64,000 nucleotides of DNA from Paenibacillus phytohabitans (GTDB lineage: Bacteria > Bacillota > Bacilli > Paenibacillales > Paenibacillaceae): the NCBI RefSeq assembly GCF_013141775.1, contig NZ_WHOB01000039.1:1-64000 (forward strand), read 5' to 3'. The stretch's first letter is position 1. Every line of letters starts with the position of its first letter. Shown here piece by piece: positions 24,956 to 35,063 of the stretch. Position numbers and translations under genes: made by a program. Below the pieces are notes generated by a model. The model did no database searches. It was not told the origin of the DNA and saw nothing but the letters and a program-made list of their open reading frames with translations.

Positions 24956-25081
24956 GGGTACCCCTCCTCTGGCATGCATCCTATGTACAGATAGCATATG
25001 GGGAAGGCCGCCCAAAGGTGCGGCAGCAGCATTCATTTACATGTGGCAATTAGCCGTACAGCTCCATCATATAACTGCCAG

Positions 25082-25441
25082 CTACTGCACACTTTCCTCT
25101 TCCTCTTCATACCATTGCTCAAGCTGGGCCTGCAGCGCGCGGATTTCCGTTAATAGCGAGATCAGCGGATACTCAGTCTCTTGTATAGAGGCAAAAGCAT
25201 TTTCCAGACGGTTGATATATGCCAGCCCGGACTCCAGGTGATGCTCCTCACGCAGCAGCTCCAGGGAATCGCACTCGGCAATCGCCCGCGGCAGACCGGG
25301 TACATTCTCCGCAGTCAGCTTGTCAATTTCTTTATTCAGGCGAAGATTGAGGGCGCTCAGCTGGTAAGCATACTCCTCCGGCATCTCCACGAACTGCAGT
25401 TCCTGATCCTGCTGCAAAATTACATACCGCATTTTCGGCAT
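25082..25441 (-). CDS. Hypothetical coiled-coil protein
   Basis: A 119-residue acidic protein, mostly heptad-rich helix (YQLSALNLRLNKEIDKL and LLTEIRALQAQLEQWYEEEEE). A good ribosome binding site (GGAGGGAG) precedes the ATG at 25441. No family recognised. It sits between cmpA and the SprT-like gene. Confidence 0.7.
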   Translation of the reverse strand: MPKMRYVILQQDQELQFVEMPEEYAYQLSALNLRLNKEIDKLTAENVPGLPRAIAECDSLELLREEHHLESGLAYINRLENAFASIQETEYPLISLLTEIRALQAQLEQWYEEEEESVQ

Positions 25442-25553
25442 AACTCATTCTCCCTCCGGACTTGTCTTCCTTCTTGACAGTGTAGCCTATGGGCAAGTTA
25501 CAATTCAAGTAGAGATCTTAATTCCTTAAGGAGAGGAGCCGTGAAGGAGCGCT

Positions 25554-26048
25554 ATGATAAGTATGAGCAACGAAGAGCTGCAGCAGTGGATCGAGCAGGT
25601 GTCACTGAACAGCTTCGGCGTGCCTTTCCGGCATACAGCCAGCTTTAACAGCAGACTTACGACAACGGGCGGACGATATTTTACCAAAAGCCATAATATA
25701 GAGATCAATCCCCAGCAGCTTGCCATCCACGGCCGGGAGGAGACGGAGAAAATCATCAAGCATGAGCTCTGCCATTACCATCTGCATCTGGCGAAGCGGG
25801 GATATATGCACCGGGATGCCGATTTCAAAACACTGCTCGCCCGGGTCGGGGGCAGCCGCTACTGCCAGACACTGCCGGGAGACAAGGCGCGGAAACCGCA
25901 GCCTTACCGGTACAAGCTGGTCTGCACAGCCTGCGCCATGGAATATCCGCGTAAGCGCAGAGCCGATCCGAAGCGTTACCGCTGCGGGAAATGTTCGGGC
26001 AAGCTGAAACTGGTCACCCTGGAGGCAGGTGCGGGTCCGGCTACTTAA
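25554..26048 (+). CDS. SprT-like zinc metalloprotease-fold protein
   Basis: A 164-residue SprT-family protein. The metal site is HELCHYH (HExxH type) after the IIKHEL helix, and a C-terminal zinc ribbon has CTACAMEYPRKRR and CGKCSG. Bacterial SprT-like proteins are conserved but poorly understood; the eukaryotic relative SPRTN cuts DNA-protein crosslinks. AAGGAG lies four bases before ATG 25554; ATG 25563 (MSNEEL) is an alternative. It converges on the pentapeptide-repeat gene, overlapping by four bases. Confidence 0.9.
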   Translation: MISMSNEELQQWIEQVSLNSFGVPFRHTASFNSRLTTTGGRYFTKSHNIEINPQQLAIHGREETEKIIKHELCHYHLHLAKRGYMHRDADFKTLLARVGGSRYCQTLPGDKARKPQPYRYKLVCTACAMEYPRKRRADPKRYRCGKCSGKLKLVTLEAGAGPAT

Positions 26049-26686
26049 TATTTAATCACGAGGCCCAGCAGTCCGGCGAAAGAAGCCGCCTGCTCCGCCG
26101 AGATGACACAGCCGTCCAGATCCTGGAGGTCAACCACGAGGCCGGTGAACTCGCAATCGCTCAGATCGATATCCTTCAGCTTGCACCCGGCCAGTGTGGC
26201 TTGATCCAGATTGCATTCCGAGAAATAGAGGCCGCTTAAGATGGACTGGTAATAATCGGCGCTGATCAGCGAGCTGCGCTCGAAGGATGCACCTTTGAAA
26301 TTAGCAAACCGGAACACCGCGAACTCCCCGATGCACCCGGTCACCGATACATTTTGAAACCTCGCTCTCGTGAAGTCCGTGCCAATCAAACGGCAATCCC
26401 TGAATTCTGTCCTATGCATGAAGGCATCGCTGAAATCGACATTGGACAGGTCACAATGATCGAAGATGACATCGGTTAGCTCAATGCCGTGCAGAGAGGA
26501 TTCAGTGATCGTTACATTTTTGAAAATAACCTTATCAAAGGACACTCTGGCAGCATCCTGGTATTCAATTAGCGCTCCGGAAATGAGGCAGCGGCTGAAT
26601 TCGTCCTTGGAAGACAGAGAGTGAATCTGCTGCGGCAGCAATAGCTCCGGTTCCGGGATTCGGGGTTGTTCGATCTTGTTATTCAT
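26045..26686 (-). CDS. Pentapeptide repeat protein
   Basis: A 213-residue protein built from A(D/N)Lxx-type pentapeptides (for example CDLSNVDFSDAFMHRTEF and GTDFTRARFQNVSV), which fold as a right-handed quadrilateral beta-helix. Some relatives protect gyrase from inhibitors; most have no known role. The repeats are irregular, as in YjbI-like proteins. It ends head-on against the SprT-like gene. Confidence 0.85.
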   Translation of the reverse strand: MNNKIEQPRIPEPELLLPQQIHSLSSKDEFSRCLISGALIEYQDAARVSFDKVIFKNVTITESSLHGIELTDVIFDHCDLSNVDFSDAFMHRTEFRDCRLIGTDFTRARFQNVSVTGCIGEFAVFRFANFKGASFERSSLISADYYQSILSGLYFSECNLDQATLAGCKLKDIDLSDCEFTGLVVDLQDLDGCVISAEQAASFAGLLGLVIKY

Positions 26687-26853
26687 GAATGCCTCCGTAG
26701 AATTAGTTCCATCCGTTCAAGTATGGACAACTTGGCGGCTGAATGAGTTAACTATCCTGCGAACCTGAGCTTTTGTCAATTGTAGCGGCTGCAGCTTGCC
26801 TTAAGCATGTACGTACAAATACACCTGTGGATGGATAAAATCACACATCGTTT

Positions 26854-26867
26854 TGTAAGCGTTACCA
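26854..26867 (+). promoter_or_regulatory. cre site (CcpA operator)
   Basis: TGTAAGCGTTACCA fits the catabolite-responsive element consensus TGWAARCGYTNNCA. It lies 47 bp before the start of the giant SLH glycan-active protein, where CcpA binding would repress or modulate expression in preferred sugars. Confidence 0.7.
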
Positions 26868-26913
26868 AACTAAGATGGAAAAGAAGTCCATTTTAGTTAG
26901 AGGGGGCGCACTT

Positions 26914-29900
26914 ATGAAACGATTCAGGTCCGTGATTGCGGGTCTGCTGGCGTTGCTGCTTATTTTTCCCAATCTGGGTCTGCCGGGAGCCGGGAATTCT
27001 GTCTACGCAGACGGCCTCGGGGGAACAGGCGCAGTGCAAATTCCAGCGGGTACTGTTCTGATTAAGAACAAGTGGAAGAGCAATTTTTTGTATGAGACAA
27101 GCGAAGGCGTTGTCCGCTACGGAATGACTAACCCGGTGGATACCTCTTCCCATTGGAATGTGGTCACAGAGGGTGGCTCATCACGGATTCAGAATGTGAA
27201 GACCGGCCACTTCATTACGCTTGAAGGCAATGCAGGCAAAGAGGATTCACTCAAGGCAGCTGCTGCCCCGGGCGGGGGGAGCACCGCTGACCAATGGCTG
27301 ATAGATACTTCAAACAGAGCCGGCTATATGGTCATCCGCAGTGCAACGGCTCCGGAGAGCAAGCTGGTCATCCATGAGGAGAATCAGCTGGGTTATGCCC
27401 AGGCCAGTGCGGATATCAACATTACGTTTGAGAGTCCGCAGTGGGCTTTTGTGAGTCTGAATGCAGCGCCTGTCCGGATCGAAAGTGTGATGCGCCCGGG
27501 CAATGTCATGTTTGAGAATGAGGGGAAGGTACAGCACGGTGCACAGCCGCTCAGTAATGAGTCAGCACAGTGGTTTCTGGAACCGGGTACAGATTCCGGG
27601 ACACTGTTGATCCGCAACCGGGCGACCGGACACTACATCAAGCAGAATGAAGAGCATTGGTATGGGGTCTTCTCGGCTGAGATTGATCCGGCCAAAGCAA
27701 ATCTGAGTGAGTGGGTCCAAGAGCCGGCGCCGGGCACCTCCGGGGAAGGGCTTGTAACCTTCCGCAATCAGGGTCTGACCGATGAAGGGAATGCATTATG
27801 GCTCAATCCCCAGTATGACGGTGACAGCGATGTGCGCTCCAACAATTGGCCGGGCTGGGGAGGCAATCCAAGTGCGCAGTGGCGGATCGTCACGGTTAGC
27901 GAGCTGCAGCCGGTGCGGATTGCCACCTATACCGATGCGCAAGTAGCAACCGATTTCCTGTATGAAGCTGCGGGCGGGAAGCTTCAGCATGGGATTATCG
28001 CCCCGGATGCAGCAGATGAGAGTCAATACCTGTGGTACGCCGAGGACTATGACGGCCATAAACGCATCCGCAATGCAGCCACCGGACATTATCTTAACTA
28101 TGCGGATGGTGCGGCTGCTGCCGTGACGATGAATAGTAGTCTGCCTTCCGATCAGTGGGATTTCAATGAATCGGATGATTATGATGACTACCAGACGATT
28201 GAGAATGTAGGGACTCCGGGAAACTATCTGTCTCTGCTGGGAGGCGGACATGCCGGCGCAGGCTCTGATGCAAGCTCGCTGTCTGCCCAGTGGCAGCTGC
28301 TTGATCCGGTCGTCCCGACAGACGGCTCCCTTCATTATTACCGGATTCAGAATACCTGGCAGTCCTTCTACTGGTATGAGAGCAGTGACGGTGTGCTGAA
28401 ATACGGCAATATGCAGGAGGATGGGTCAGACCAGTGGCTGATTGAGAAGTACAACGGCCGCAAGCTTTTTCAGAATAAAAAAACAGGCCACTACATGAAT
28501 GTAGCGCAGATGCCGGATGGCCATATTTCAGTGGCTCCGCTTGGCAGTAAGGATAATGTGGACCCGGCGTACATCTGGACCGGCAGAAATACCGGCGACA
28601 GCACGTATGTGATCGCGAGTGTGCTGGATAAGGAGCCGAACCAGCGTCCGCTGAAGTATATTTCTTTGCAGAATCTGACCAAATATGCCGAATACGGGGT
28701 GATCAATCCCGATTGGGGCAGTCCCAAGTGGAAGTTCGTACTCGTAACCGAGAAGAGACATGATTTGTTCCGCTTCAAGCTGGATGGAGTGAACGGAGTA
28801 GATCAGTATTTTAAAGATGATGCTGTTCCTGCCCCTGTGCTTAAGGTTACGCTTCCGGTTAATGATGCGACAGTTACAACGGATGTGTATGATCCGCAGG
28901 ATCAGGCGGGCGGAGACCTGGAGGATATAGCGGAGAAGGCTGCTAAAGAGGAAGAGGCATTGCTCGCTCCGGATGCAGGTGATACTGCAACTGCTGGTGC
29001 GGGTGGCGGTGCTGCTGATCCCACAGTCGGTCAGGCTACGTACGGAGAGCTTATTCCCGGAGACGATTCCTTCGTCTGGCAGCTGATCGACATACCCGGC
29101 AGTAACGGAGCGGTCAAGCTGAAGAATCGAGGCACCGGAAGGTACATTTCCCTGGAGAGTCTGGCACCGGTCATTGAACAGGAAGAGCCCGCAGGCCCCG
29201 TCCGGACGGAGCAGACGGTATATGACGTCTGGGCAAGCATCAGATGGATAGTTGATATACAGGAAACCGGACGTACTACCTTCAAAAGTGCCTGGGCAGG
29301 ACATTACCTGTATGGTGCCGCTGATGATAACGGCTATCCGGTAATCCGGATTAGCAAGGCTGCGGATGCTGCCGTCAGGGACAGTGCGCAGTTTACTGCT
29401 GAGCCGGTTTACGAACCGGTACCACCTCTTCCTGTCGCCCCAGTCCGGTTCAAAAATGCAGGCACCGGAGATTACCTGTATGAGAACGAACACGGCGTGG
29501 TCCTATACGGCCAGCCTGCTTCAGATAACGGCTACTCGCACTGGAGTATCGTTACGGATGCAGGGCAGCAATATATCGTGAATCGTGCCACGGGCCACTA
29601 TATTACTCTGAATAGTGATTACTCCTTCCTGGAGAGTACCGGCGGTGATCCGGCAGATACCGGCGCTTCAGCATGGGATGTCAGTCTCGCTGCAGATGCC
29701 AAGCATTACACCATCCGCAGTCTCTACGGTGAATATAACGATGAGTACATCAACTTGCAGAATAAGACGGGATATGCTGAGCGCGCATTGCTGCTGGACA
29801 CTGAGGCGTCATTGCAATGGACACTCGAAGCTGCACCGCAAGAATTCAACATGCCGGAAGGCGAAGCCGGAAACACGGATACGGCTACACCGGTTCAGAA

Positions 29901-32900
29901 CGACACGAATATCATTACCATCGCACCGCAAGGAATGGACGGCACGATAGTGGCGGAAAAGGACGGCAAGCTGGTTTATGCCGATGCTTCCGGAGGTCCC
30001 GCCCAGGCGCAATGGCTGGTGCAGGATTTCAACGGGCGGAACCGGGTGATGAACGTTCAGACGGGCCATTATCTTGCGCGCGATCAGGAGGGCGCTGTTG
30101 TCCTTGTGGATTCCGGTGACAAGGAAGATTCGCAGTGGAGTATCCAGGATAAGCTGGGATACCGGCTGCTGTTAAGTGCGGATAAGCAATCTGCGCTTAT
30201 TTATGGGGACGCAGGAGTTCAGCTAGGGGCGGTTGGAGCGCAGGACGCTCTGTGGAGCTTTGTTCCTATACCTCAAGATGCTGTGTATGCCGGGCAAGAG
30301 GCGTTCCATGGGGACGGGGTGCTGCGGTTTGCCGTGAATGCTGATGTAGCGGGGGAATACGACGTTGTGCTCCGTTACCGGAATGCTTCCGCCGCTGCGG
30401 CTGAGCTGGAGACCTGGGTCAATGGTCTTAAGCAGGGCGTTGTAAGCCTTGCTGCCCGAGCCTCCGCTTCCGTATGGCAGACGGCTGAGCTTACGCTGGA
30501 CCTGCGGACAGGAATCAATACGGTTTCATTCAGTGGCGCAGAGGCGTCATTGAGCGGGATCACAATCGATAGCCTGACTGTCAAAGATAGCATCAATAAA
30601 ACCTACCGCGGAGCTACGCTTCCTTATATCAGCTATGAAGCGGAGGATGCCGTTACGAATGGAACACAGGTCACGCCTTCACGGAAATACCGCAGTCTGG
30701 CTTCGGAGGCTTCAGGACGCGAAGCAGTCATCCTGAAGAACACCGGTGAGTATGTGGAGTTTACGCTGGCCAAACCTGCGAATTCTATCGTACTCCGTTA
30801 TTCCATACCGGACAGTCCGGATGGGACGGGAGCAGAAGAAACCTTGTCGCTCTTCGTGAATGGGGAACGCCGGGTGCTTAATCTCACGTCAAAATACGCC
30901 TGGGAATATGGCAGCTACCCATGGTCGAATGACCCGCGTCAAGGCAGCGGACACCGCTTCTATGACGAGATTCATGCGCTGATCGGTGAGGCTCCGGCAG
31001 GAGCAGTAATCCGCCTAGAGAAAAGCGCGGATGATCATGCTGCTTCATATGTAATCGATCTGGCGGACATGGAGCAGGTTGCACCTGCGCTGGCTCAGCC
31101 TGAGGGGTTCTTGTCTGTCACTGATTTTGGAGCCATTGCCGGGGATGATGGCGATGATACTGCTGCATTTAAGGCGGCACTTGCCGCAGCCGGAGCTCAG
31201 GATGCAGGCGTCTGGTTCCCGGAAGGCAGCTTCAATGTCGGCAGCGGACTGCTGGATCTGGACGATGCGGAGATCCGCGGCGCAGGCATGTGGTATACAA
31301 CGCTGAACGGCGCCAAGTTCTTCGGGCACGGCGGCAAGACCGGAGTATACGATCTGCTGATTGAGGGCGGCATTAACGTGCGCGACGATGAGGCGGTTAC
31401 GAATGCTTTTCACGGCGCCTTCGGTCAAGGTTCGGTCATTCAGAATGTATGGATTGAGCATACCAAAGCAGGCTTATGGCTGACCCAGCCCAAAGGTGAG
31501 AAGGCGCGCACCAATGGCCTCTATATGGCCGGCCTGCGTATCCGCAACCTGATGGCGGACGGGATCAACTTCGCTGTAGGTACAGGGAACAGCATGATGG
31601 AGCAGAGCGATATCCGCTATCCGGGCGATGATGGTATCGCCATGTGGTCCTTCACCGATGCCGGGCTGAATGATGTCAACGGCAGCGAGCGGACGCCAAG
31701 CTTCAATAATACGGCACGCTTTAACAATGTATCTCTGCCGTGGCTGGCTGATAATATCGTCGTGTTCGGCGGCAAGGATAATAAGATCCAGGACAATATT
31801 GTGAAGGACACGGTGACGAACGGAGCGGGGATTGCCGTATCTACACGCTTCAGCGCAGAGCCGTTCCAGGGCACAACCATTGTGGAGCGCAATACCTTGC
31901 TGCGTACCGGCAGCTATGATTCCGGCTATGGTGTGAATCTGGGGGCAATATGGCTCTATACCGGGGAAAATAACATCAACAGCAATGTGCTGATCCGCAA
32001 TAACATCGCGCTGGACAGCACCTATTCCGGACTCATCGTCCACGGCAATCTGAATATGGACGGAATCACCCTAACAGATAACGTGATCGATGGAGCAGGC
32101 ACTAACGGAGTAGAGATTACGAAGGAGATGAGAGGCAGTCTGCTGGCCGATAACCTGATTATCCGCGGGGAGCGGATGAATCTGGTGGCGAACACCTCGT
32201 CAACATTTACGGTTCTGGAGAAGAATCAAGGTATCGCAAGCAGCGTCAAGCCATTCTCGATCAAGCTTGGGGATGGACAGACCGGACCTGTGGTATTACA
32301 AGAAGGAACCAGCTCCAAGCTGCAGGTGCTGGATCAGAAGGGTACAGATATCACTGCACAGGCAGTCATCAGTATTGCAGGCAGCAGCCTTGCCACTGTG
32401 GAAGAAGGGAAGCTGCGGGCAGTTGCTAAAGGGAACACTACCTTTACCGTGTCCGCCCTTGGCAGCACAAGAGTGTATGATCTTGTGATATCGGCCGCTG
32501 ACCCAGTTGACCCCGTAGACCCTGTCGATCCGGGAACTCCAAGTCCGAGTCCTACTGCTGCTGCAAGTCCGACTCCGAGTACGACTGCGGCTCCAAGTCC
32601 GACGGCGTCTCCGAGTCCGAATGCGAACCCGAACCCGCAGGCAACTCCTGCGGCTACCCCGGCGCCCGTGATTGTGCCTGCGGCTAATAACGATGCGCAG
32701 CTTAAGAGTGTTGCCGCCGGGCAGAAGATAATTGAAGTGGCGGCTAATGCAGAAGGTACCGCACGCTTCAGCGGGACTGCTCTGCGGGCAGCGGCAGCGG
32801 CGAGTCCAGACGCTGTGCTGGTGGTGCGGAGCGGGGACGCGTCCTACCGTCTCCCGCTGGCCCTGGCAGACAGCGTCCTGAAGGCTGCGAAGCTGCCTGA

Positions 32901-33843
32901 TGGAACGCTGGAGTTCAAGCTCGCGCCGCAGACAGGCGCGGAGCTTGCGGGGCTGCTTGCCGCTGCAGGCAAGCAGAACTATAAGGTGAAGGGAACGCCG
33001 GCAGGCTTCACCTTGAATGTTACGGACGGCAAGACCTCAGTTCCGGCCGGAAGCTTCGGCACTGTACATGTCGAGCGTACATTCACCATTAACGAAGTAA
33101 TGGACGTCAAGACAGCAGTGGCGCTGGTCTATAATGCCAAGGACGGAACCTTCCGTTACGTTCCGGCAGTATTCGAATCCGGGGCAGGTGTGACCCGGGT
33201 TACCGTTAAGAGCAGCTTGGCCGGAGGTATAATGGCCGTTGCCGTGAATCCGGCAAGCTTCGGCGATATCTCCGCCCACTGGGCCAAGGATGAGATCAAT
33301 CTGCTGGCCAGCAGATTGATTGTGAACGGCCAGTCGGCCGGTGTCTTTGCGCCGCAGCGCACCGTCAGCCGGGCGGAATTTGCGTCCATGCTGGTCCGCT
33401 CGCTTGGCCTGCAGCCGGATGCTCTACCAGCTGCAGCGGCCACTTTCCGCGATGTGCCTGCCAGCTCCTGGTACGCCGCTGACGCGGAGACCGCCGTATT
33501 GTTGGGGCTGGTTCAAGGCTACGCGGACGGTTCCTTCCGTCCGGATGCGCCCGTCACCAGAGAGCAGATGGCGGTCATGGCCGCCAGAGCCTGGAAGCTG
33601 CTTCACGCCAATGCAGCAATTAATGAAGCAGCTTCTGCGTCAGCACTGCCGGGGCCAGGCACATTTAAGGATGTTGCCAGTATCTCTGCTTGGGCTAAGG
33701 AAGCTGTAGACACATTAACCGCCACCGGCATTATGAACGGCCAATCCGCCGGATACTTTGCACCGGACAGCAACACCAGCCGTGCAGAAGCCGCCGTTAT
33801 TCTGACCCGCCTGCTCCGTGCCGGCAAGCTGCTGAACGAGTAG
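26914..33843 (+). CDS. Giant SLH-anchored beta-helix protein, probable polysaccharide hydrolase
   Basis: A 2309-residue secreted protein. A signal peptide (residues 1-32, MKRFRSVIAGLLALLLIFPN) is followed by eight or so related ~130-residue blocks with VRFKNAGTGDYLYENEHG and VNRATGHYITL patterns, beta-trefoil/ricin-like carbohydrate-binding repeats. Next come a carbohydrate-binding-type region and a right-handed beta-helix starting VTDFGAIAGDDGDDTAAF. The segment around LTSKYAWEYGSYPWSNDP recalls GH87 alpha-1,3-glucanases, a probable but unproven assignment. A Pro/Ser/Thr linker and three C-terminal SLH modules anchor it to the wall. ATG 26914 has GAGGGGG upstream, and a cre site lies before it. 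Confidence 0.85.
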   Translation: MKRFRSVIAGLLALLLIFPNLGLPGAGNSVYADGLGGTGAVQIPAGTVLIKNKWKSNFLYETSEGVVRYGMTNPVDTSSHWNVVTEGGSSRIQNVKTGHFITLEGNAGKEDSLKAAAAPGGGSTADQWLIDTSNRAGYMVIRSATAPESKLVIHEENQLGYAQASADINITFESPQWAFVSLNAAPVRIESVMRPGNVMFENEGKVQHGAQPLSNESAQWFLEPGTDSGTLLIRNRATGHYIKQNEEHWYGVFSAEIDPAKANLSEWVQEPAPGTSGEGLVTFRNQGLTDEGNALWLNPQYDGDSDVRSNNWPGWGGNPSAQWRIVTVSELQPVRIATYTDAQVATDFLYEAAGGKLQHGIIAPDAADESQYLWYAEDYDGHKRIRNAATGHYLNYADGAAAAVTMNSSLPSDQWDFNESDDYDDYQTIENVGTPGNYLSLLGGGHAGAGSDASSLSAQWQLLDPVVPTDGSLHYYRIQNTWQSFYWYESSDGVLKYGNMQEDGSDQWLIEKYNGRKLFQNKKTGHYMNVAQMPDGHISVAPLGSKDNVDPAYIWTGRNTGDSTYVIASVLDKEPNQRPLKYISLQNLTKYAEYGVINPDWGSPKWKFVLVTEKRHDLFRFKLDGVNGVDQYFKDDAVPAPVLKVTLPVNDATVTTDVYDPQDQAGGDLEDIAEKAAKEEEALLAPDAGDTATAGAGGGAADPTVGQATYGELIPGDDSFVWQLIDIPGSNGAVKLKNRGTGRYISLESLAPVIEQEEPAGPVRTEQTVYDVWASIRWIVDIQETGRTTFKSAWAGHYLYGAADDNGYPVIRISKAADAAVRDSAQFTAEPVYEPVPPLPVAPVRFKNAGTGDYLYENEHGVVLYGQPASDNGYSHWSIVTDAGQQYIVNRATGHYITLNSDYSFLESTGGDPADTGASAWDVSLAADAKHYTIRSLYGEYNDEYINLQNKTGYAERALLLDTEASLQWTLEAAPQEFNMPEGEAGNTDTATPVQNDTNIITIAPQGMDGTIVAEKDGKLVYADASGGPAQAQWLVQDFNGRNRVMNVQTGHYLARDQEGAVVLVDSGDKEDSQWSIQDKLGYRLLLSADKQSALIYGDAGVQLGAVGAQDALWSFVPIPQDAVYAGQEAFHGDGVLRFAVNADVAGEYDVVLRYRNASAAAAELETWVNGLKQGVVSLAARASASVWQTAELTLDLRTGINTVSFSGAEASLSGITIDSLTVKDSINKTYRGATLPYISYEAEDAVTNGTQVTPSRKYRSLASEASGREAVILKNTGEYVEFTLAKPANSIVLRYSIPDSPDGTGAEETLSLFVNGERRVLNLTSKYAWEYGSYPWSNDPRQGSGHRFYDEIHALIGEAPAGAVIRLEKSADDHAASYVIDLADMEQVAPALAQPEGFLSVTDFGAIAGDDGDDTAAFKAALAAAGAQDAGVWFPEGSFNVGSGLLDLDDAEIRGAGMWYTTLNGAKFFGHGGKTGVYDLLIEGGINVRDDEAVTNAFHGAFGQGSVIQNVWIEHTKAGLWLTQPKGEKARTNGLYMAGLRIRNLMADGINFAVGTGNSMMEQSDIRYPGDDGIAMWSFTDAGLNDVNGSERTPSFNNTARFNNVSLPWLADNIVVFGGKDNKIQDNIVKDTVTNGAGIAVSTRFSAEPFQGTTIVERNTLLRTGSYDSGYGVNLGAIWLYTGENNINSNVLIRNNIALDSTYSGLIVHGNLNMDGITLTDNVIDGAGTNGVEITKEMRGSLLADNLIIRGERMNLVANTSSTFTVLEKNQGIASSVKPFSIKLGDGQTGPVVLQEGTSSKLQVLDQKGTDITAQAVISIAGSSLATVEEGKLRAVAKGNTTFTVSALGSTRVYDLVISAADPVDPVDPVDPGTPSPSPTAAASPTPSTTAAPSPTASPSPNANPNPQATPAATPAPVIVPAANNDAQLKSVAAGQKIIEVAANAEGTARFSGTALRAAAAASPDAVLVVRSGDASYRLPLALADSVLKAAKLPDGTLEFKLAPQTGAELAGLLAAAGKQNYKVKGTPAGFTLNVTDGKTSVPAGSFGTVHVERTFTINEVMDVKTAVALVYNAKDGTFRYVPAVFESGAGVTRVTVKSSLAGGIMAVAVNPASFGDISAHWAKDEINLLASRLIVNGQSAGVFAPQRTVSRAEFASMLVRSLGLQPDALPAAAATFRDVPASSWYAADAETAVLLGLVQGYADGSFRPDAPVTREQMAVMAARAWKLLHANAAINEAASASALPGPGTFKDVASISAWAKEAVDTLTATGIMNGQSAGYFAPDSNTSRAEAAVILTRLLRAGKLLNE

Positions 33844-33872
33844 CCGCTAGTTGTTACGGCTTAACGAACTAC

Positions 33873-33930
33873 AAGCCGCCGCAAAGGAACGCGGGATTTT
33901 CCCCGTCTTCCTTCGCGGCGGCTTATTTTT
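33873..33930 (+). terminator. Terminator of giant SLH gene
   Basis: AAGCCGCCGC at 33873 pairs with GCGGCGGCTT ending at 33924, then ATTTTT. Confidence 0.85.
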
Positions 33931-33984
33931 ATCTAGGCCAGTCGGCAGTGCTTTTAATTCTCAGGAAGTGGACTAAGAGGAAAT

Positions 33985-34450
33985 CGAAGCGCAGACGTGT
34001 CTTTGAATTAGCTGAAAGTCGGCAGAATGGAGGGGAAGAGACGCGGATGTGTTGGAATTAGCCGAAGTTGCCAGAAGGGAGTGAGGGAAGTGCGGAAGTG
34101 TGTTTAATATATCGCCCAAAGTCGGAAGATTGGAGGGACGGAGAGGTGCGAGACGGCTGAAATCTTGCAGAAAATACAACAATGTATGGTTCAAAACTAC
34201 TCACTTGCCAGAAATCCTGCAGAAAATACAACAATTTGAGGCTCGAAACTGCCAACCCGCCAGAATTCTTGCAAAAAGTACAACAATGTGGGTTCACAAC
34301 CGCCAAACCGCCAAAAATCTTGCAAAAAGTACAACAATCCCGGATCTGAAGGTAACAATTCTCCAGCAATCCCGCTCCTATAGGAAGAGTAGCTATAATT
34401 TCACCCAAAGTCGGCTGAGCGGGCAAACAGAGATGAGCCCCAACTAATTC
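33985..34450. repeat. Repeat-rich intergenic region with 52-bp tandem repeat
   Basis: Four copies of a ~52-bp unit start near 34161, 34213, 34265 and 34316; each contains a TTGCA(A/G)AAA(A/G)TACAACAAT core and a NNGCCARAA-type end. To the left, three looser ~50-bp units share GAATTAGC-GAAAGTCGG and AGAWTGGAGGG; one such unit recurs at 34400-34440 (CCCAAAGTCGG). A minus-strand frame through the array encodes only repetitive junk. No gene is supported between 33844 and 34510. Confidence 0.75.
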
Positions 34451-34510
34451 AAGCAAGGAGCGCACTCCTGCCAAAAGGTTCGCTCTGCCTCCTCTCAGCC
34501 TGCCACAGAA

Positions 34511-34939
34511 CTACTTGATCTTGCCCATGTCCAGGTTGACCCGGTAATTGCCGTATCCCAGCAGTTCATCGAGAAAAGCGGTCAGCGCTTCCTGATTCAC
34601 GGTGCGTACGCGCATCCAGTAACAGCCCTCCCCGCTGATGCGGTACAGCTCCGCGACACTCTTATGGTTCTTCGCAAAGTTCTGGAAGGGCAGATGAGCG
34701 GCGTTAGTGCTGAGAAAAACCGTAATAAAAGCATGCATATTCTGCCCGATCCGGAGCGGGTTCCAGCGGATGGTGTAGCCTTCAATAATCTCCAGCTCCC
34801 GCATTCTGCGGATACGCGCGCCAACGGCTTGGCCGGTCAGGTGAACCTCAGCTCCGATATCTTTATGGCTTAATGTAGAGTCTTCTATTAGAAGCTGTAA
34901 GATGCGGTAATCCGTATCGTCAATGAGGTAGGGTGTCAT
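34511..34939 (-). CDS. Lrp/AsnC-family transcriptional regulator
   Basis: A 142-residue protein. The N-terminal helix-turn-helix (ILQLLIEDSTLSHKDIG then HLTGQAVGARIRRMRE) is followed by an RAM-type ligand-binding domain (EGYTIRWNPLRIG and GEGCYWMRV). Lrp-family proteins sense amino acids and form octamers around DNA. The start at 34939 lacks a strong alternative. It faces away from the divergent MBL-fold gene. Its target is unknown; the liv/ald genes at 40-46 kb are a conceivable but distant partner. Confidence 0.9.
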   Translation of the reverse strand: MTPYLIDDTDYRILQLLIEDSTLSHKDIGAEVHLTGQAVGARIRRMRELEIIEGYTIRWNPLRIGQNMHAFITVFLSTNAAHLPFQNFAKNHKSVAELYRISGEGCYWMRVRTVNQEALTAFLDELLGYGNYRVNLDMGKIK

Positions 34940-35063
34940 AAGTGTAATTTCCTTTCCGGGTGAAAGTAGAACAGTCTAATCTCTTTCGCGGCACAATGTA
35001 TTCTTATCTGCGGCCGATTTATAATTAATTGTAGCAGAACCCAAGCACAAGTATAAGAAAGAG

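Noticed and set aside
34058..34474. 138-codon minus-strand frame with Cys-rich repeats (CCTFCK)
   Set aside because: The repeated peptide is a translation of the 52-bp DNA tandem repeat, not a protein family.
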